Counted from the first letter of the stretch, positions 15,453 through 24,587 are shown. The stretch: 48,648 bases of DNA from Oscillospiraceae bacterium (GCA_015063695.1 SVTQ01000015.1:1-48648); one strand, 5' to 3'. Notes: generated by a model from the letters alone, not told the origin. A program made the numbers and translations.

Positions 15453-16850
15453 ATGCTTTTTTCAAGTATTCCCTTTCTCTATTACTTCCTTCCGGCTGTA
15501 CTGATTTTGTATTTTGCCGCCCCCAAAAAGCTTAAGAATACGGTCATTCTGCTCTCAAGCTTATTCTTCTACGGATGGGGCGAACCGAAGTACGTATTCC
15601 TTATGGCATTTTCCATACTTGCCGCTTACGTTTTCGGTATATTTGTCGAAAAATACAGAGACCGCACGGTCGGAAAGATACTTTGCGGCGTTTCCGTCGC
15701 CGTGAGCCTTTCTTTCCTTCTTTACTTCAAGTACACCGACTTTTTTATCGATAACTTCAATAGAGTCTTCGGCACCGATACGGCGCTTCTGAAGATAGCT
15801 CTTCCCGTAGGCATCAGCTTTTACACCTTCCAGATAATCAGCTACACCGTTGACGTTTACCGCGGCGAGCCCTCGCAGAAAAATATCATAAGCCTTGCAG
15901 CTTACGTCACCATGTTCCCTCAGCTTATCGCAGGACCTATCGTAAGATACTCCGATATTGCCCGTCAGCTTAGTGACAGACAGCACTCCTTCACAAAGGC
16001 AGGAGAGGGCATCAGACGTTTTATTCTCGGTCTCGGAAAAAAGATAATCATAGCAAATCAGCTTGGCGAGCTCTGCGACGTTTTCAGAGCCTCGGGTGAA
16101 AAATCCGTTCTTTTCTATTGGCTCTACGCCGTAGCCTTTGCCCTTCACGTCTACTTCGACTTCTCGGGCTACAGTGACATGGCAATAGGTCTCGGCAAGA
16201 TATTCGCCTTTGATTTTCTTGAAAACTTCAACTATCCCTACATTTCCGCAAGCGTTTCCGAGTTCTGGCGCCGCTGGCACATGTCCCTCGGCTCATGGTT
16301 CCGCGATTACGTTTACATCCCTATGGGCGGCAACAGAGTAAAGCCGTCCCGTCAGCTTTTAAACATTCTCGTGGTATGGATGCTGACGGGCTTCTGGCAC
16401 GGTGCCGCATGGAACTTTATTATCTGGGGTCTTTACTTTGCGGTATTTCTCACCGTGGAAAAATTCTGGCTCGGAAAGTATATAAAGAAATCGAAAGTGA
16501 TTTCCCACGTATACGTACTTCTGACCGTTCTCATAAGCTTCGTTATATTCAACGCTCCCGACATGAAAACGGCATTTTCCGATATCGGCGGACTTTTCGG
16601 CGCAGGCGGAATTCCTCTTGCATCCCCCGAAGCCCTCTACTGCCTTGCCGATTACGGAGTTCTTCTAATCATCGGCATTATCGGCGCAACTCCCCTCGTC
16701 AAGAAGCTTTTCGTAAGGCTTTGGGACGTGAAGGGAGTAAAGACTGTCCTTGCCGTATGCGAGCCCGTATTTCTTCTCGGACTTCTTACGGTCATGACGG
16801 CGTTCCTTGTGGACGGCTCCTTTAACCCGTTCCTTTATTTCAGATTTTAA
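15453..16850 (+). CDS. MBOAT-family O-acyltransferase (AlgI/DltB-like)
   Basis: 465 residues with about 10-12 membrane helices, normal size for the family. Signature regions are present: FWRRWHMSLGSWFRDYVYIP (about 278-297) and GFWHGAAWNF with the invariant catalytic His near 317. Family members pass acyl groups, usually acetyl, across the membrane to a secreted polymer or a partner enzyme. The gene is followed after 6 bp by a DHHW/AlgX-like gene, the usual partner in alginate-, cellulose- or wall-polymer acetylation. The acceptor here is unknown. Confidence 0.93.
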   Translation: MLFSSIPFLYYFLPAVLILYFAAPKKLKNTVILLSSLFFYGWGEPKYVFLMAFSILAAYVFGIFVEKYRDRTVGKILCGVSVAVSLSFLLYFKYTDFFIDNFNRVFGTDTALLKIALPVGISFYTFQIISYTVDVYRGEPSQKNIISLAAYVTMFPQLIAGPIVRYSDIARQLSDRQHSFTKAGEGIRRFILGLGKKIIIANQLGELCDVFRASGEKSVLFYWLYAVAFALHVYFDFSGYSDMAIGLGKIFAFDFLENFNYPYISASVSEFWRRWHMSLGSWFRDYVYIPMGGNRVKPSRQLLNILVVWMLTGFWHGAAWNFIIWGLYFAVFLTVEKFWLGKYIKKSKVISHVYVLLTVLISFVIFNAPDMKTAFSDIGGLFGAGGIPLASPEALYCLADYGVLLIIGIIGATPLVKKLFVRLWDVKGVKTVLAVCEPVFLLGLLTVMTAFLVDGSFNPFLYFRF

Positions 16851-16856
16851 GGAGGT

Positions 16857-17960
16857 ATGCAAATGAACAACAAAGTGAAAAATACGGTTATCTGCATCAC
16901 CTTCGGCATCTTCATTTTCACCTTCGCTCTTCTCTGCCTCTTTCTTCCGAAGGATGAATATTCCGTCAGCGAAAGACGTCCCCTTGAAAAGTTTCCCGAG
17001 GTGACGGCAGAGAGCATTTTCAGCGGGAAATTCATGAGCGATTTTGAAAAATACTCCGTTGACAGCTTCCCTTTCCGCGACTCCTTCAGAACAATAAAAG
17101 CTATAAGTGCTCTCGGTATTTTCAGAAGGGGCGACAACAACGGGATCTATCTTCATGACGGTTATATTTCAAAGGTCGAATACCCCATAAGTGAAAGCTC
17201 CCTTGACCGCGCGGCGAGCCGCTTCAAGTACGTAACGGAGAAATATCTTGACGGAACGAACAAGGTCTACTATTCCATAATAAACGACAAAAACGCCTTT
17301 ATGGCAGAGGAAAGCGGACATCTCGCCTTTGACTACGAGGCCTTTGAAAAAGAGTTCTCGGACAGAATGGACTTCGCAGAATATATAAAGATATCCGACC
17401 TCTTGTCCCTTGAAGATTTTTACCGCACCGACACCCACTGGAGGCAGGAGGCTATCACCGATATTGCAGAAAGGCTGTGCTCCGCCATGGGCACCTCGGC
17501 AGGAAGCGACTTTACCGAAAACACCCTTGACGTGACCTTCAACGGCGTTTATACGGGTCAGGCGGCGCTCCCCATTGAGGGCGACACCATAAGGTATCTT
17601 ACAAACGGCACGATAGAAAAACTCAGGGTCTTTGACCACCAGAACGGCATCGACAGCTACGTTTACGATATGGAAAAGGCAAAAGGAAAAGACCCATACG
17701 AAATGTTTCTTGCGGGACCGCTCTCCCTTGTGACCGTGGAAAATCCCGAAAACGAGGACGGAGGACACCTCATAATGTTCCGCGACTCCTTCTCCTCAAG
17801 CCTTGCGCCCCTTATGGCAGAGGGCTACTCCAAGATAACACTTATCGATATAAGATATATAAGCCCCGACATTCTCTCAAAATTCGTCGATTTCAAAAAT
17901 GCCGACGTGCTCTTTATCTACAGCACCATGGTGCTTAACAGCAGCGATACGATAAAATAA
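16857..17960 (+). CDS. DHHW/AlgX-like acetyltransferase partner protein
   Basis: 367 residues. One N-terminal membrane helix (about 10-30) anchors an outside domain of SGNH/AlgX type. The family motif is seen as DTHWRQE (about residues 187-193) and a catalytic-Ser-like motif as FRDSFSSS (about 305). It is thought to take the acyl group delivered by the MBOAT protein and place it on a secreted polysaccharide. GGAGG lies at its start, 6 bp after the MBOAT stop, so the two are an operon closed by the terminator at 17966-18003. Confidence 0.88.
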   Translation: MQMNNKVKNTVICITFGIFIFTFALLCLFLPKDEYSVSERRPLEKFPEVTAESIFSGKFMSDFEKYSVDSFPFRDSFRTIKAISALGIFRRGDNNGIYLHDGYISKVEYPISESSLDRAASRFKYVTEKYLDGTNKVYYSIINDKNAFMAEESGHLAFDYEAFEKEFSDRMDFAEYIKISDLLSLEDFYRTDTHWRQEAITDIAERLCSAMGTSAGSDFTENTLDVTFNGVYTGQAALPIEGDTIRYLTNGTIEKLRVFDHQNGIDSYVYDMEKAKGKDPYEMFLAGPLSLVTVENPENEDGGHLIMFRDSFSSSLAPLMAEGYSKITLIDIRYISPDILSKFVDFKNADVLFIYSTMVLNSSDTIK

Positions 17961-17965
17961 CAGCA

Positions 17966-18003
17966 GAACTCCCGAGTTTTCCAAAGCTCGAGAGTTCTTT
18001 ATT
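17966..18003 (+). terminator. Terminator after the MBOAT-DHHW pair
   Basis: An 11 bp stem with one mismatch (17966-17976 and 17987-17997) is followed by TTTATTTATT. It stands 6 bases after the stop codon. Confidence 0.8.
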
Positions 18004-18005
18004 TA

Positions 18006-18034
18006 TTGACAAAATAAACTACATTTGTTAAAAT
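18006..18034 (+). promoter_or_regulatory. Promoter of the AT-rich lipoprotein gene at 18120
   Basis: TTGACA (18006-18011), 17 bases, TAAAAT (18029-18034). It overlaps the T-run of the preceding terminator. ACTACATTTGTT in the spacer resembles half of a BlaI/CopY-type dyad but is not a clear palindrome. Confidence 0.75.
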
Positions 18035-18067
18035 AAAGTAGAATAGAAAATTAACGTAGGAGCAATC

Positions 18068-18136
18068 ATGCGGTGTTCTCTGTCATCTATAAAACGAGAA
18101 TTCAGAAAGGAGTTTAAATATGTCACACATCAATAA
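18068..18136 (+). CDS. Possible upstream ORF overlapping the lipoprotein start
   Basis: An ATG at 18068 with GGAG six bases upstream opens a 22-codon frame that ends 17 bases inside the next gene, in another frame. The predicted peptide is basic and has no recognisable features. It may couple translation to the lipoprotein gene or be chance. Confidence 0.25.
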   Translation: MRCSLSSIKREFRKEFKYVTHQ

Positions 18137-18752
18137 AATATCCGTTTTTCTCATGATAGCAATCATCCTTGCAGGTTTTGGTGGCTGTGAACAGAAGGAT
18201 GGTTTAAACTCAAGCACGATCTTACCCGACGAAGAATATATAACGCAAGCAAGATATATCTCCACGGCTTTACCGGGATTCACCTTTGAGCAGTCAGAAA
18301 CCGTTCCCATTGACAGCTTAATTACTTATTTTTGCATATATGAATTGAGGGATGAAAAAGGCAACTATAAAGATTGCTATAATGACTGCGAAAAGAGAGA
18401 TTCCAACATTATCATACCTAAAGAACGCGTCAACAACCGTCTTATGGAGCTTTTTGACATTATTATTGACGACACGGATTCCGTATGGAGCGACACTGAA
18501 AATACCGATTGCTACAACATTTATGCTATGACAAGGGGCGGAAACGACGTTCCCAAAATTAGTGATGAAAATCTGACAATAGAAAACGGACTTGCAACGC
18601 TTAATTGTAAAGTTGAATTTTCTACTGTCGATGTAGAAGAATATGAAAAAAGCAATACGGTTTCTATCAATGATGAAACCGTCTGCGTTACTATTAAAAT
18701 GAGAGCAACGGAAAACGGCGAAGTAAAGATACTGTCCGTGACCAAGCAGTAA
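18120..18752 (+). CDS. Lipoprotein of unknown function, AT-rich
   Basis: 210 residues. Signal peptide with lipobox GFGGC (Cys23). The mature part is acidic and contains no motif I can assign; its C-terminal 60 residues look like a beta-rich domain. AAAGGAG lies 7 bases before the start. The gene and its neighbour at 18846 are visibly richer in A+T than the flanking genes, which suggests later arrival or weak selection on codon use. They are probably co-transcribed from 18006-18034. Confidence 0.75.
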   Translation: MSHINKISVFLMIAIILAGFGGCEQKDGLNSSTILPDEEYITQARYISTALPGFTFEQSETVPIDSLITYFCIYELRDEKGNYKDCYNDCEKRDSNIIIPKERVNNRLMELFDIIIDDTDSVWSDTENTDCYNIYAMTRGGNDVPKISDENLTIENGLATLNCKVEFSTVDVEEYEKSNTVSINDETVCVTIKMRATENGEVKILSVTKQ

Positions 18753-18845
18753 TGCAAGTGAGGTTCTTTGTCTTGATTCCAAAAAATCCAATTTGAAGTA
18801 CGCAGGTAACTTGGATCACAAACTAAAAAAGATAGGAGAAGCAAG

Positions 18846-20225
18846 ATGAAAAAATATTCAATTATTACGATAATATGTTGTATCTGCTTGCTTTTAATAT
18901 GTGGGTGTACTTCGGAAATAAATTTCACAAAAGAATTTGATTCCGAATTGATCGAAGCGGCTTCTGTTGAAACAATTGAAATAGAGGGAAATGCGTATAC
19001 TCCTAAAAAGATTAATGAAATGCTTTTATCATCGATTAATACGGAGATTTATTATTTCAGAAATGATTCAGAATCAGAATTTGCTTTTTCAAACTCTGAT
19101 ATACTGTTAAAAAAAGACATCGAATATTCGGTTTATTATCACCATAAAATGAACGGTACAGAATCTCTTCATTTGATTGAAATGATAATTCACAATATTC
19201 CCTATCCCCAATTGAACTTTACGGATGAGAATTTATATTATTTCTTCGGATTTCTCTGTACTCCGGAAGGTTTGCAGTCTCAGATATACTCCGGTTACTA
19301 TATAGCTGAAAACGGATTGGAAAAATATAACTCTGAAGATTCAGATGACATTATCTTTCTTGGAAAATACAGAATGCATATTGATGAGACTCGAACGCCA
19401 GATTATGGTGAAAAAAATGAAGCGTGGAAAACCAATATAACAAAAGCTATAGAAAGATTCGTTGAAGCTGACGAGGACATTTTAATATCGGGCAAATATG
19501 ACGTTTACGTAATGAATTTTGTTCCTGCCGACGAACATACGCAAATATATTTCATAAACGAAAACGGAGACATCTATATTGGTACTTATAACTTTGTCAA
19601 TGAAGTTTCACCCGATTCTCCCGCTAATATAAATCATTTAAGCATAATCTCCGAAGCTTCTCCGACTGATGAAATTTATCAAAAGATCATGGCTCTATCT
19701 GCGATTCATATAGAAGTTGAAGCAGATTATGACCGTTCAGACACGATTTCAACAAATGATCGTGTTACTTCATTCACGACAGAGGGCGAAGAAACCTTTT
19801 TGTCACTGATAGAAGATAACCCCATAGATGCCGCATATTTAGCGGAACCTCAATACGATCAATTATCTGATGAAACAGAGAGAGAATACAGATATGCCGA
19901 TATCTGGCTTGATGAGTTAGACTATTCCTTCGAGAGCTTTATTAGTCTTCTGAGCGAGGACGATAAGGATGCTTTTTCAAAGCTTCAGGATGAATGGAAA
20001 AAGAACATCAAAGAAGAATATGATCTCACCTTCGATATTTTTAATAATCTAACCTATGACTATGACGTGCATCTTGGCAGTATCTACCCTTATGAGCATG
20101 CTTATAATTACCGTATTGCAATAAGAGAACGCACACTGTACGTCAAGTATCTTGAGTATTGTATGTATTCCCAAGACTATGATGAAAAGACGATAGAATT
20201 TAAATACCAAGGAGCTTCAGATTAA
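18846..20225 (+). CDS. Lipoprotein of unknown function, AT-rich
   Basis: 459 residues. Signal peptide with lipobox ICGC (Cys21). The mature protein is acidic (rich in Glu, Asp, Tyr) without recognisable catalytic motifs or repeats. A ribosome site (ATAGGAG) precedes the start. It follows the lipoprotein at 18120 after 93 bp on the same strand and ends at a strong bidirectional terminator. Base composition is AT-rich like that neighbour. No function is proposed. Confidence 0.75.
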   Translation: MKKYSIITIICCICLLLICGCTSEINFTKEFDSELIEAASVETIEIEGNAYTPKKINEMLLSSINTEIYYFRNDSESEFAFSNSDILLKKDIEYSVYYHHKMNGTESLHLIEMIIHNIPYPQLNFTDENLYYFFGFLCTPEGLQSQIYSGYYIAENGLEKYNSEDSDDIIFLGKYRMHIDETRTPDYGEKNEAWKTNITKAIERFVEADEDILISGKYDVYVMNFVPADEHTQIYFINENGDIYIGTYNFVNEVSPDSPANINHLSIISEASPTDEIYQKIMALSAIHIEVEADYDRSDTISTNDRVTSFTTEGEETFLSLIEDNPIDAAYLAEPQYDQLSDETEREYRYADIWLDELDYSFESFISLLSEDDKDAFSKLQDEWKKNIKEEYDLTFDIFNNLTYDYDVHLGSIYPYEHAYNYRIAIRERTLYVKYLEYCMYSQDYDEKTIEFKYQGASD

Positions 20226-20252
20226 ATTCGTTTGGAGATCATGCAGAGCACA

Positions 20253-20299
20253 ACAAAATCCCGTGCACGGAAAAATCCGTTGCACGGGATTTTGTTTTA
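20253..20299. terminator. Bidirectional terminator
   Basis: A long stem with one bulged base (20253-20270 and 20277-20295, GTGCACGGG core) is flanked by T-rich tracts on both strands. It serves the lipoprotein gene on the plus strand and the cardiolipin synthase gene on the minus strand, whose stop codon touches it. Confidence 0.85.
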
Positions 20300-21862
20300 C
20301 AGCAGCGGTGCGAAGAATTTAAGGAGAAAGCCTGTTATTTTAACGAGCAGATTTTCTTTTTTTACTGTTTTCGGGGTGACCTCGCGGCATTTCGTCAATG
20401 TTTGGGCGAAGTCCTTCTCGATATCCGAAAGGCAGGGTGTGCCGTACATATAGAGGGCACATTCAAAATGGTGATAAAAGCTTCGATAGTCAAGGTTTAT
20501 GGTTCCCACCATACCTTCCCTTCCGTCGGCTGACACTAACTTTGCATGAACAAAACCCGGAGTGTATTCATATATCCTCACTCCTGCGCCGAGAAGGGAT
20601 ATATAATGGGTCTTTGCAAGGGCAAAGGGTATCTTTTTATCGGGAATTCCCGGCAGGATAAGAACTACCTCCATTCCCCTTTCAGCGGCAAACTTCAGCG
20701 TATTTTCCATTTCCTCGTCAAGGATAAGATAGGGGCTCATAATATGGACGTAGCGCGTGGCGCGGTTTATGATATCCATATACACCCTCTCGCCCACCTT
20801 ATCGGAATCAAGAGGACAGTCGCCGAAGGGGATAACGTAGCCCGTATGCTCTCCCGACGATGCGGTAACGTTCAGATAAGGCACGGTATCGATCTTCCGC
20901 TCTCCCGCAGTCCACATCTGGAGAAACATGAGAGTAAAGCTCGCAGCCGCCTCGCCCTTCACCATGACAGCGGTATCCTTCCAATGACCGAAGCGTATTT
21001 TTTCGTTTATATACTCGTCGGCAAGGTTTACTCCGCCCGTAAACGCTGTGTGTCCGTCTATAACGACTATTTTGCGGTGGTCACGGTAATTATAGTGAGT
21101 GGAAACGAAGGGTGTTATTTTTGAAAAGACCTTGCATTTTATGCCGAGAGCGCGGAGCTTTTCGGGATAGTCACGGGGAAGGAGGAAAAACTCGCAGGTG
21201 CCGTCGTACATAAGGCGCACCTCAACTCCCTCTCTCGCTTTCCTTGCAAGTATCTCAAGGACCTGTCCCCACATCGTTCCCTCTTCCACAATGAAATACT
21301 CCATAAATATGAAGTGCTCCGCTTTTTCAAGCTCCGAAAGAAGGCTTTTGAATTTATCCTCTCCAAGGGGGAAATAGGTGACCTCGCAGTTTTTATATAT
21401 GGGCTGGCAACCTGTTCTGTTAAGGTATTTTGCAAGGGAAGCCGCGCCCTCGTTCTCTTTTTCAAGCTCAGAAAGTGTCTCTGTATTATCCTCAAGAATA
21501 CTTTTTGTGCTCTCTATCTTTGAAGTCACCGCCCTTTTCAGCGCTCTGTGACCCGCGTCGCTTGCGGTATAGAGATAAAGGAGCGCCCCGAAAACGGGAA
21601 GCAAAGTGATTATCACCGTCCACGTCAGCTTTGCCGAAGCTCCGAGCTTACTGCTGAAAAGAAACAAAAGCATCACAACAGTCAACACAACGGAGCTTCC
21701 GAAATAATGTGGATAGAATTTACCGAACTCCCAGAAGCCGAGGACAAGGAGCCCGAACTGCACTATAAGGAGAATAGATATGAGCCCCACGCGGCTGAAA
21801 ACAGCGCGAAGCAGCCCCTTTTTACTCTTCTTAAGAAGGCGCATTCCTTTGTTGTCGCTCAT
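20297..21862 (-). CDS. cls: Cardiolipin synthase (phospholipase D family)
   Basis: 521 residues, the normal size. Two or three N-terminal membrane helices (about 18-80) precede two PLD domains. The first HKD-type motif reads HRKIVVIDG with a preceding HYNYRD, the second HAKLVSADG followed by GTINLDYRSF. The enzyme condenses two phosphatidylglycerol molecules to cardiolipin and glycerol at the membrane. AAGGAG precedes the start. It is the third gene of a minus-strand unit after the GIY-YIG and nucleoside hydrolase genes, with an 82 bp gap. Confidence 0.93.
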   Translation of the reverse strand: MSDNKGMRLLKKSKKGLLRAVFSRVGLISILLIVQFGLLVLGFWEFGKFYPHYFGSSVVLTVVMLLFLFSSKLGASAKLTWTVIITLLPVFGALLYLYTASDAGHRALKRAVTSKIESTKSILEDNTETLSELEKENEGAASLAKYLNRTGCQPIYKNCEVTYFPLGEDKFKSLLSELEKAEHFIFMEYFIVEEGTMWGQVLEILARKAREGVEVRLMYDGTCEFFLLPRDYPEKLRALGIKCKVFSKITPFVSTHYNYRDHRKIVVIDGHTAFTGGVNLADEYINEKIRFGHWKDTAVMVKGEAAASFTLMFLQMWTAGERKIDTVPYLNVTASSGEHTGYVIPFGDCPLDSDKVGERVYMDIINRATRYVHIMSPYLILDEEMENTLKFAAERGMEVVLILPGIPDKKIPFALAKTHYISLLGAGVRIYEYTPGFVHAKLVSADGREGMVGTINLDYRSFYHHFECALYMYGTPCLSDIEKDFAQTLTKCREVTPKTVKKENLLVKITGFLLKFFAPLL

Positions 21863-21944
21863 ATTATTCTCCTTTCTTTTTTGTTGTTTTTATTCAGAGC
21901 ACCTTGAGTATACAGTTTTTTGCTCAAATATACTTATAGGTTTA

Positions 21945-22859
21945 TCAGAGCTCCGCGCAAAGTCTTTCCACAAGGAACTCGTAGAACTTCGCTTTTTCGT
22001 ACCATCTTATAGCAACGTTCATAGCCTTTCCCTCTTTGAAGTTTATGAGGGTGAGAGACTCGTCCGTCGCTTTTATGGGAAGCATCTGATATTCCATGTT
22101 TTCATGGGTGAACGCCGCGTATACTCCTGCGGTATCAAAGAGGCAGGAACTCTGTCCGTAAAAGTTGAAGTTCGTATTCTTATACCACACCTCACAGCTC
22201 TCCATGAGGGCGGCAATAAGGGGGTCGCTGCGGCGTTTTTCTTCGATCTTTGAGTAGAGCTCGGGAGCAAGATAAAGATTTCCCGTAAGGTCAAGGGGCA
22301 CCATTTCAGTTTCCCAGCCTTCCCTTTCCATTGTACGTCTGTAAGCATCAAGGTCAGCTCTGATATTCGCCTCGCTTCCGAGAACGTGATACCAGTTATA
22401 CTCCGCGGAGGCACCGTTATAGATGTTTCCGCAAACGCCGAGTATCTTTGAATTTTCCATGATACGGGGCTCCTTCTCCACTGCCGCCGCCAAGGTCTTG
22501 AAGGGGCCGATGGCAAGGATCGTAACCTTTTCCTCGCTTGACATCACCGTATCTATTATCGCCTGAACTCCGTCCTCGATAACGTTGGGGTAAGATGCAA
22601 GGTCATAGTCCTCAACCCAGTCGGCAATATTTGAAACGTCCGCAAAGGTTGAAATTCCAAGTCCTACGGGAACGTCCTCGCGCCCTGCGGCGGAGAGCAT
22701 TTTCGCGCATAGCTTTGCTTTATAAACAGCGTCCCCCTCTTCGGTGGTCACAAGCTTCAGATCAAGCTCGGGGCATTTGAGAAGAAGGGCAAGCGCCCAG
22801 GAATCGTCAAGGTCGCTTCCGATATCTGTATCGAGTATCACGGGTATTTTCTTTTCCAT
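21945..22859 (-). CDS. Inosine/uridine-preferring nucleoside hydrolase
   Basis: About 304 residues. The N-terminal metal motif reads ILDTDIGSDLDDSWAL, the hallmark of the family, which splits nucleosides into base and ribose. The start at 22859 fits family length and has GGAGAG upstream; the frame continues to 22937 but would then overlap the GIY-YIG gene. A second site, NFYGQSSCLFDTAGVYAAF, stands where the family has its conserved C-terminal Asp. Substrate preference cannot be read from the sequence. It lies between a GIY-YIG protein and cardiolipin synthase with no obvious functional link. Confidence 0.88.
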   Translation of the reverse strand: MEKKIPVILDTDIGSDLDDSWALALLLKCPELDLKLVTTEEGDAVYKAKLCAKMLSAAGREDVPVGLGISTFADVSNIADWVEDYDLASYPNVIEDGVQAIIDTVMSSEEKVTILAIGPFKTLAAAVEKEPRIMENSKILGVCGNIYNGASAEYNWYHVLGSEANIRADLDAYRRTMEREGWETEMVPLDLTGNLYLAPELYSKIEEKRRSDPLIAALMESCEVWYKNTNFNFYGQSSCLFDTAGVYAAFTHENMEYQMLPIKATDESLTLINFKEGKAMNVAIRWYEKAKFYEFLVERLCAEL

Positions 22860-22884
22860 TTTTCTCTCTCCGTTTATTATGGTA

Positions 22885-23241
22885 TCAGCCTTCGGCTTCA
22901 AAAATTCTGTTGAGATATGATATAAATTCACCGTCACAAGTCATATATTCCGCCGTTTCGAGCTTTCCTGCAAAAAAGTCTTCAAGTCTTCCGCTTTCAA
23001 TAAGCTTTTCCTTCTTTTTTCTCGGGAGCTCTTTTATTCTGTATTCAAGGGCAGAGGCGGCGCTCTTTGAGTCCGTTTCAAACACCTTTTCCACCCTTTT
23101 CGGCGGATGGCTTCTCGTGTACCTCGCGCATTTATTACCGCCAGAAATATGCTCTCTTATGCGCCTTTCGGGGTCTGTGGTAATTCCCGTATAGAGAGTA
23201 TCGTCCCCACACCGCAAAATATATACGTAATACAAAATCAT
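22885..23241 (-). CDS. GIY-YIG domain protein (YhbQ/YazA type)
   Basis: 118 residues. The small single-domain form of the GIY-YIG nuclease fold, with motif YVYILRCGDDTLYTGIT at residues 5-21 and a conserved Arg-Glu-His (RRIREH). Many bacteria carry one or more such proteins; for some, DNA cleavage or repair roles have been reported, but the role is mostly unclear. It is the first gene after the promoter at 23272-23300. Confidence 0.9.
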   Translation of the reverse strand: MILYYVYILRCGDDTLYTGITTDPERRIREHISGGNKCARYTRSHPPKRVEKVFETDSKSAASALEYRIKELPRKKKEKLIESGRLEDFFAGKLETAEYMTCDGEFISYLNRIFEAEG

Positions 23242-23271
23242 ATCCTCGTTTATTATATAACTGCTGTATTA

Positions 23272-23300
23272 ATTGTACCATAAAGTGAGAAAAAACACAA
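23272..23300 (-). promoter_or_regulatory. Promoter of the GIY-YIG/nucleoside hydrolase/cls unit
   Basis: Minus strand TTGTGT (23295-23300), 17 bases, TACAAT (23272-23277). The -35 box is weak (four of six). Confidence 0.55.
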
Positions 23301-23318
23301 GGGCAAATGGCTTTAAGC

Positions 23319-23350
23319 ACAAAAAGACACGGCACCTTTCGATGCCGTGC
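23319..23350 (-). terminator. Terminator closing the surface-protein gene run
   Basis: CACGGCA (23328-23334) pairs with TGCCGTG (23343-23349) and is followed on the minus strand by CTTTTTGTG. It lies 20 bases after the stop of the gene at 23371-24537. Confidence 0.8.
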
Positions 23351-23370
23351 ATTTTATTCATTTCAGCTTA

Positions 23371-24537
23371 TCAGAAGCTCATTGTGTTCTTTTTCTTTCT
23401 TACGAAAAGAACTGCTGCCGCGAGGACTGCAACTGCTGCGAGAGCTGCAACTGCGAGAACTACTGCGTTATCACCTGTCTGGTGAGCAGTGTTATTTCCT
23501 GCGCCGGGGGTATTCGTATTGTTGTTTGTGCCTGTTGCGGGAGAGCTTGTGGGGGAGTTTTCGGTAACGCCGCCCTTGCCGCCTTCATCTATGATCTCAT
23601 CCTTGAAATCATCGTCATCTTTGGGACCGTCTTCAAGCTCGTTGCCTTCAAACGCTTCGCCTTCGATATACATACAAGCGAACATCCATCCGTCCTCGGG
23701 GTCAACGTCTTTAAGCCAACCGTCTTCCTTGAACCAACCGTGGTGACCTGCTATGTTCTTGATAATAACGATAAGGTCGTCTGTGAGAGGATAGAGAGCT
23801 GTTGCTGTTCCGTCAACTGTTACGTTTGAAACGCATGCCCAGTATTCATCGAATGCGGAGTTATAGTCAACCTTGTAAGCAACGGAGCCGTCGGGATTTT
23901 TAACGATAGCGGCAAGCTGACCGGGCTCTCTCATGCTGTAGAAGCTCATCATGGGGTCGTTAAGACTTACGAAAAGTCTGGGGCCGTTTGCATCGCCAAG
24001 GTGGTAATATCCGTCCTTACCGAGAGACGCTTTGTCCTTGCTACCGTCGAAAACGTCAACGTATTCAAGCTTTGATTCATCACCGTCAAAGGTAAATGCT
24101 GTGGGCTTTACCTTGTTTTCGTAGTGTCTTGTTTCCTGTGTGATGATTTCAATATGCTCTTTTTCAACGGAAATGCTTACTCCGCCGTCCTTGGAAAGCG
24201 CTGCTACCCAGATGCCCTGGCCCACAGAATTACATTCCCAGACGATGGAGCTTTCAGTTACTGTTGCAGCTGCAGGTTCAACAGTTGCCCACATGCCGTT
24301 ATAGCTTACTATACCGAGAACGCTGTTTGAAGAGGTAATGGTATATTTACCTGTTTCAGCAGGCTCAAAGGTATAAACGGTATATTCAAGACCGCATACC
24401 TCGTATGTTTTCGTGCCGACTTCAAGCGCCGCGCCCACTTCATAGGTCACACCCTCTTCGGCAAAAACTGCCATGGGAGACGCTACGAGAACGAGAGCGA
24501 TAACAAGAGTAAGCATTTTTGTCATAAAATTCTTCAT
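23371..24537 (-). CDS. Secreted surface protein with YH-GP/WxxxCxY module and wall-anchor-like tail
   Basis: 388 residues. Signal peptide 1-26 (ends VFA). Residues 30-125 resemble the beta-sandwich (PPC-like) domain also seen in the neighbour at 26813-28051. Residues 175-293 form a module shared with that neighbour and with the protein at 28145-31165. It opens DGYYHLGDANGP, has YPLTDDL in the middle and closes WMFACMYIEG. An acidic, then Asn/Thr/Gly-rich linker follows. The C-terminus has HQTGD, a hydrophobic helix and RKKK, the order of a sortase signal but without the LPxTG proline motif. It has its own promoter and operator-like dyad. Function unknown. Confidence 0.8.
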   Translation of the reverse strand: MKNFMTKMLTLVIALVLVASPMAVFAEEGVTYEVGAALEVGTKTYEVCGLEYTVYTFEPAETGKYTITSSNSVLGIVSYNGMWATVEPAAATVTESSIVWECNSVGQGIWVAALSKDGGVSISVEKEHIEIITQETRHYENKVKPTAFTFDGDESKLEYVDVFDGSKDKASLGKDGYYHLGDANGPRLFVSLNDPMMSFYSMREPGQLAAIVKNPDGSVAYKVDYNSAFDEYWACVSNVTVDGTATALYPLTDDLIVIIKNIAGHHGWFKEDGWLKDVDPEDGWMFACMYIEGEAFEGNELEDGPKDDDDFKDEIIDEGGKGGVTENSPTSSPATGTNNNTNTPGAGNNTAHQTGDNAVVLAVAALAAVAVLAAAVLFVRKKKNTMSF

Positions 24538-24559
24538 AGTTTCCTCCGTTTATTATGTA

Positions 24560-24587
24560 GTAAAATATCTTTCTGATCATATTTTAC
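24560..24587. promoter_or_regulatory. Operator-like dyad over the -10 region
   Basis: GTAAAATAT (24560-24568) and ATATTTTAC (24579-24587) form a perfect 9 bp inverted repeat with a 10-base spacer. It overlaps the -10 box and the expected start of transcription, a repressor position. Confidence 0.5.

Noticed and set aside
18012..18034. BlaI/CopY operator in the promoter at 18006
   Set aside because: ACTACATTTGTT gives only one good half-site; the second half does not match.
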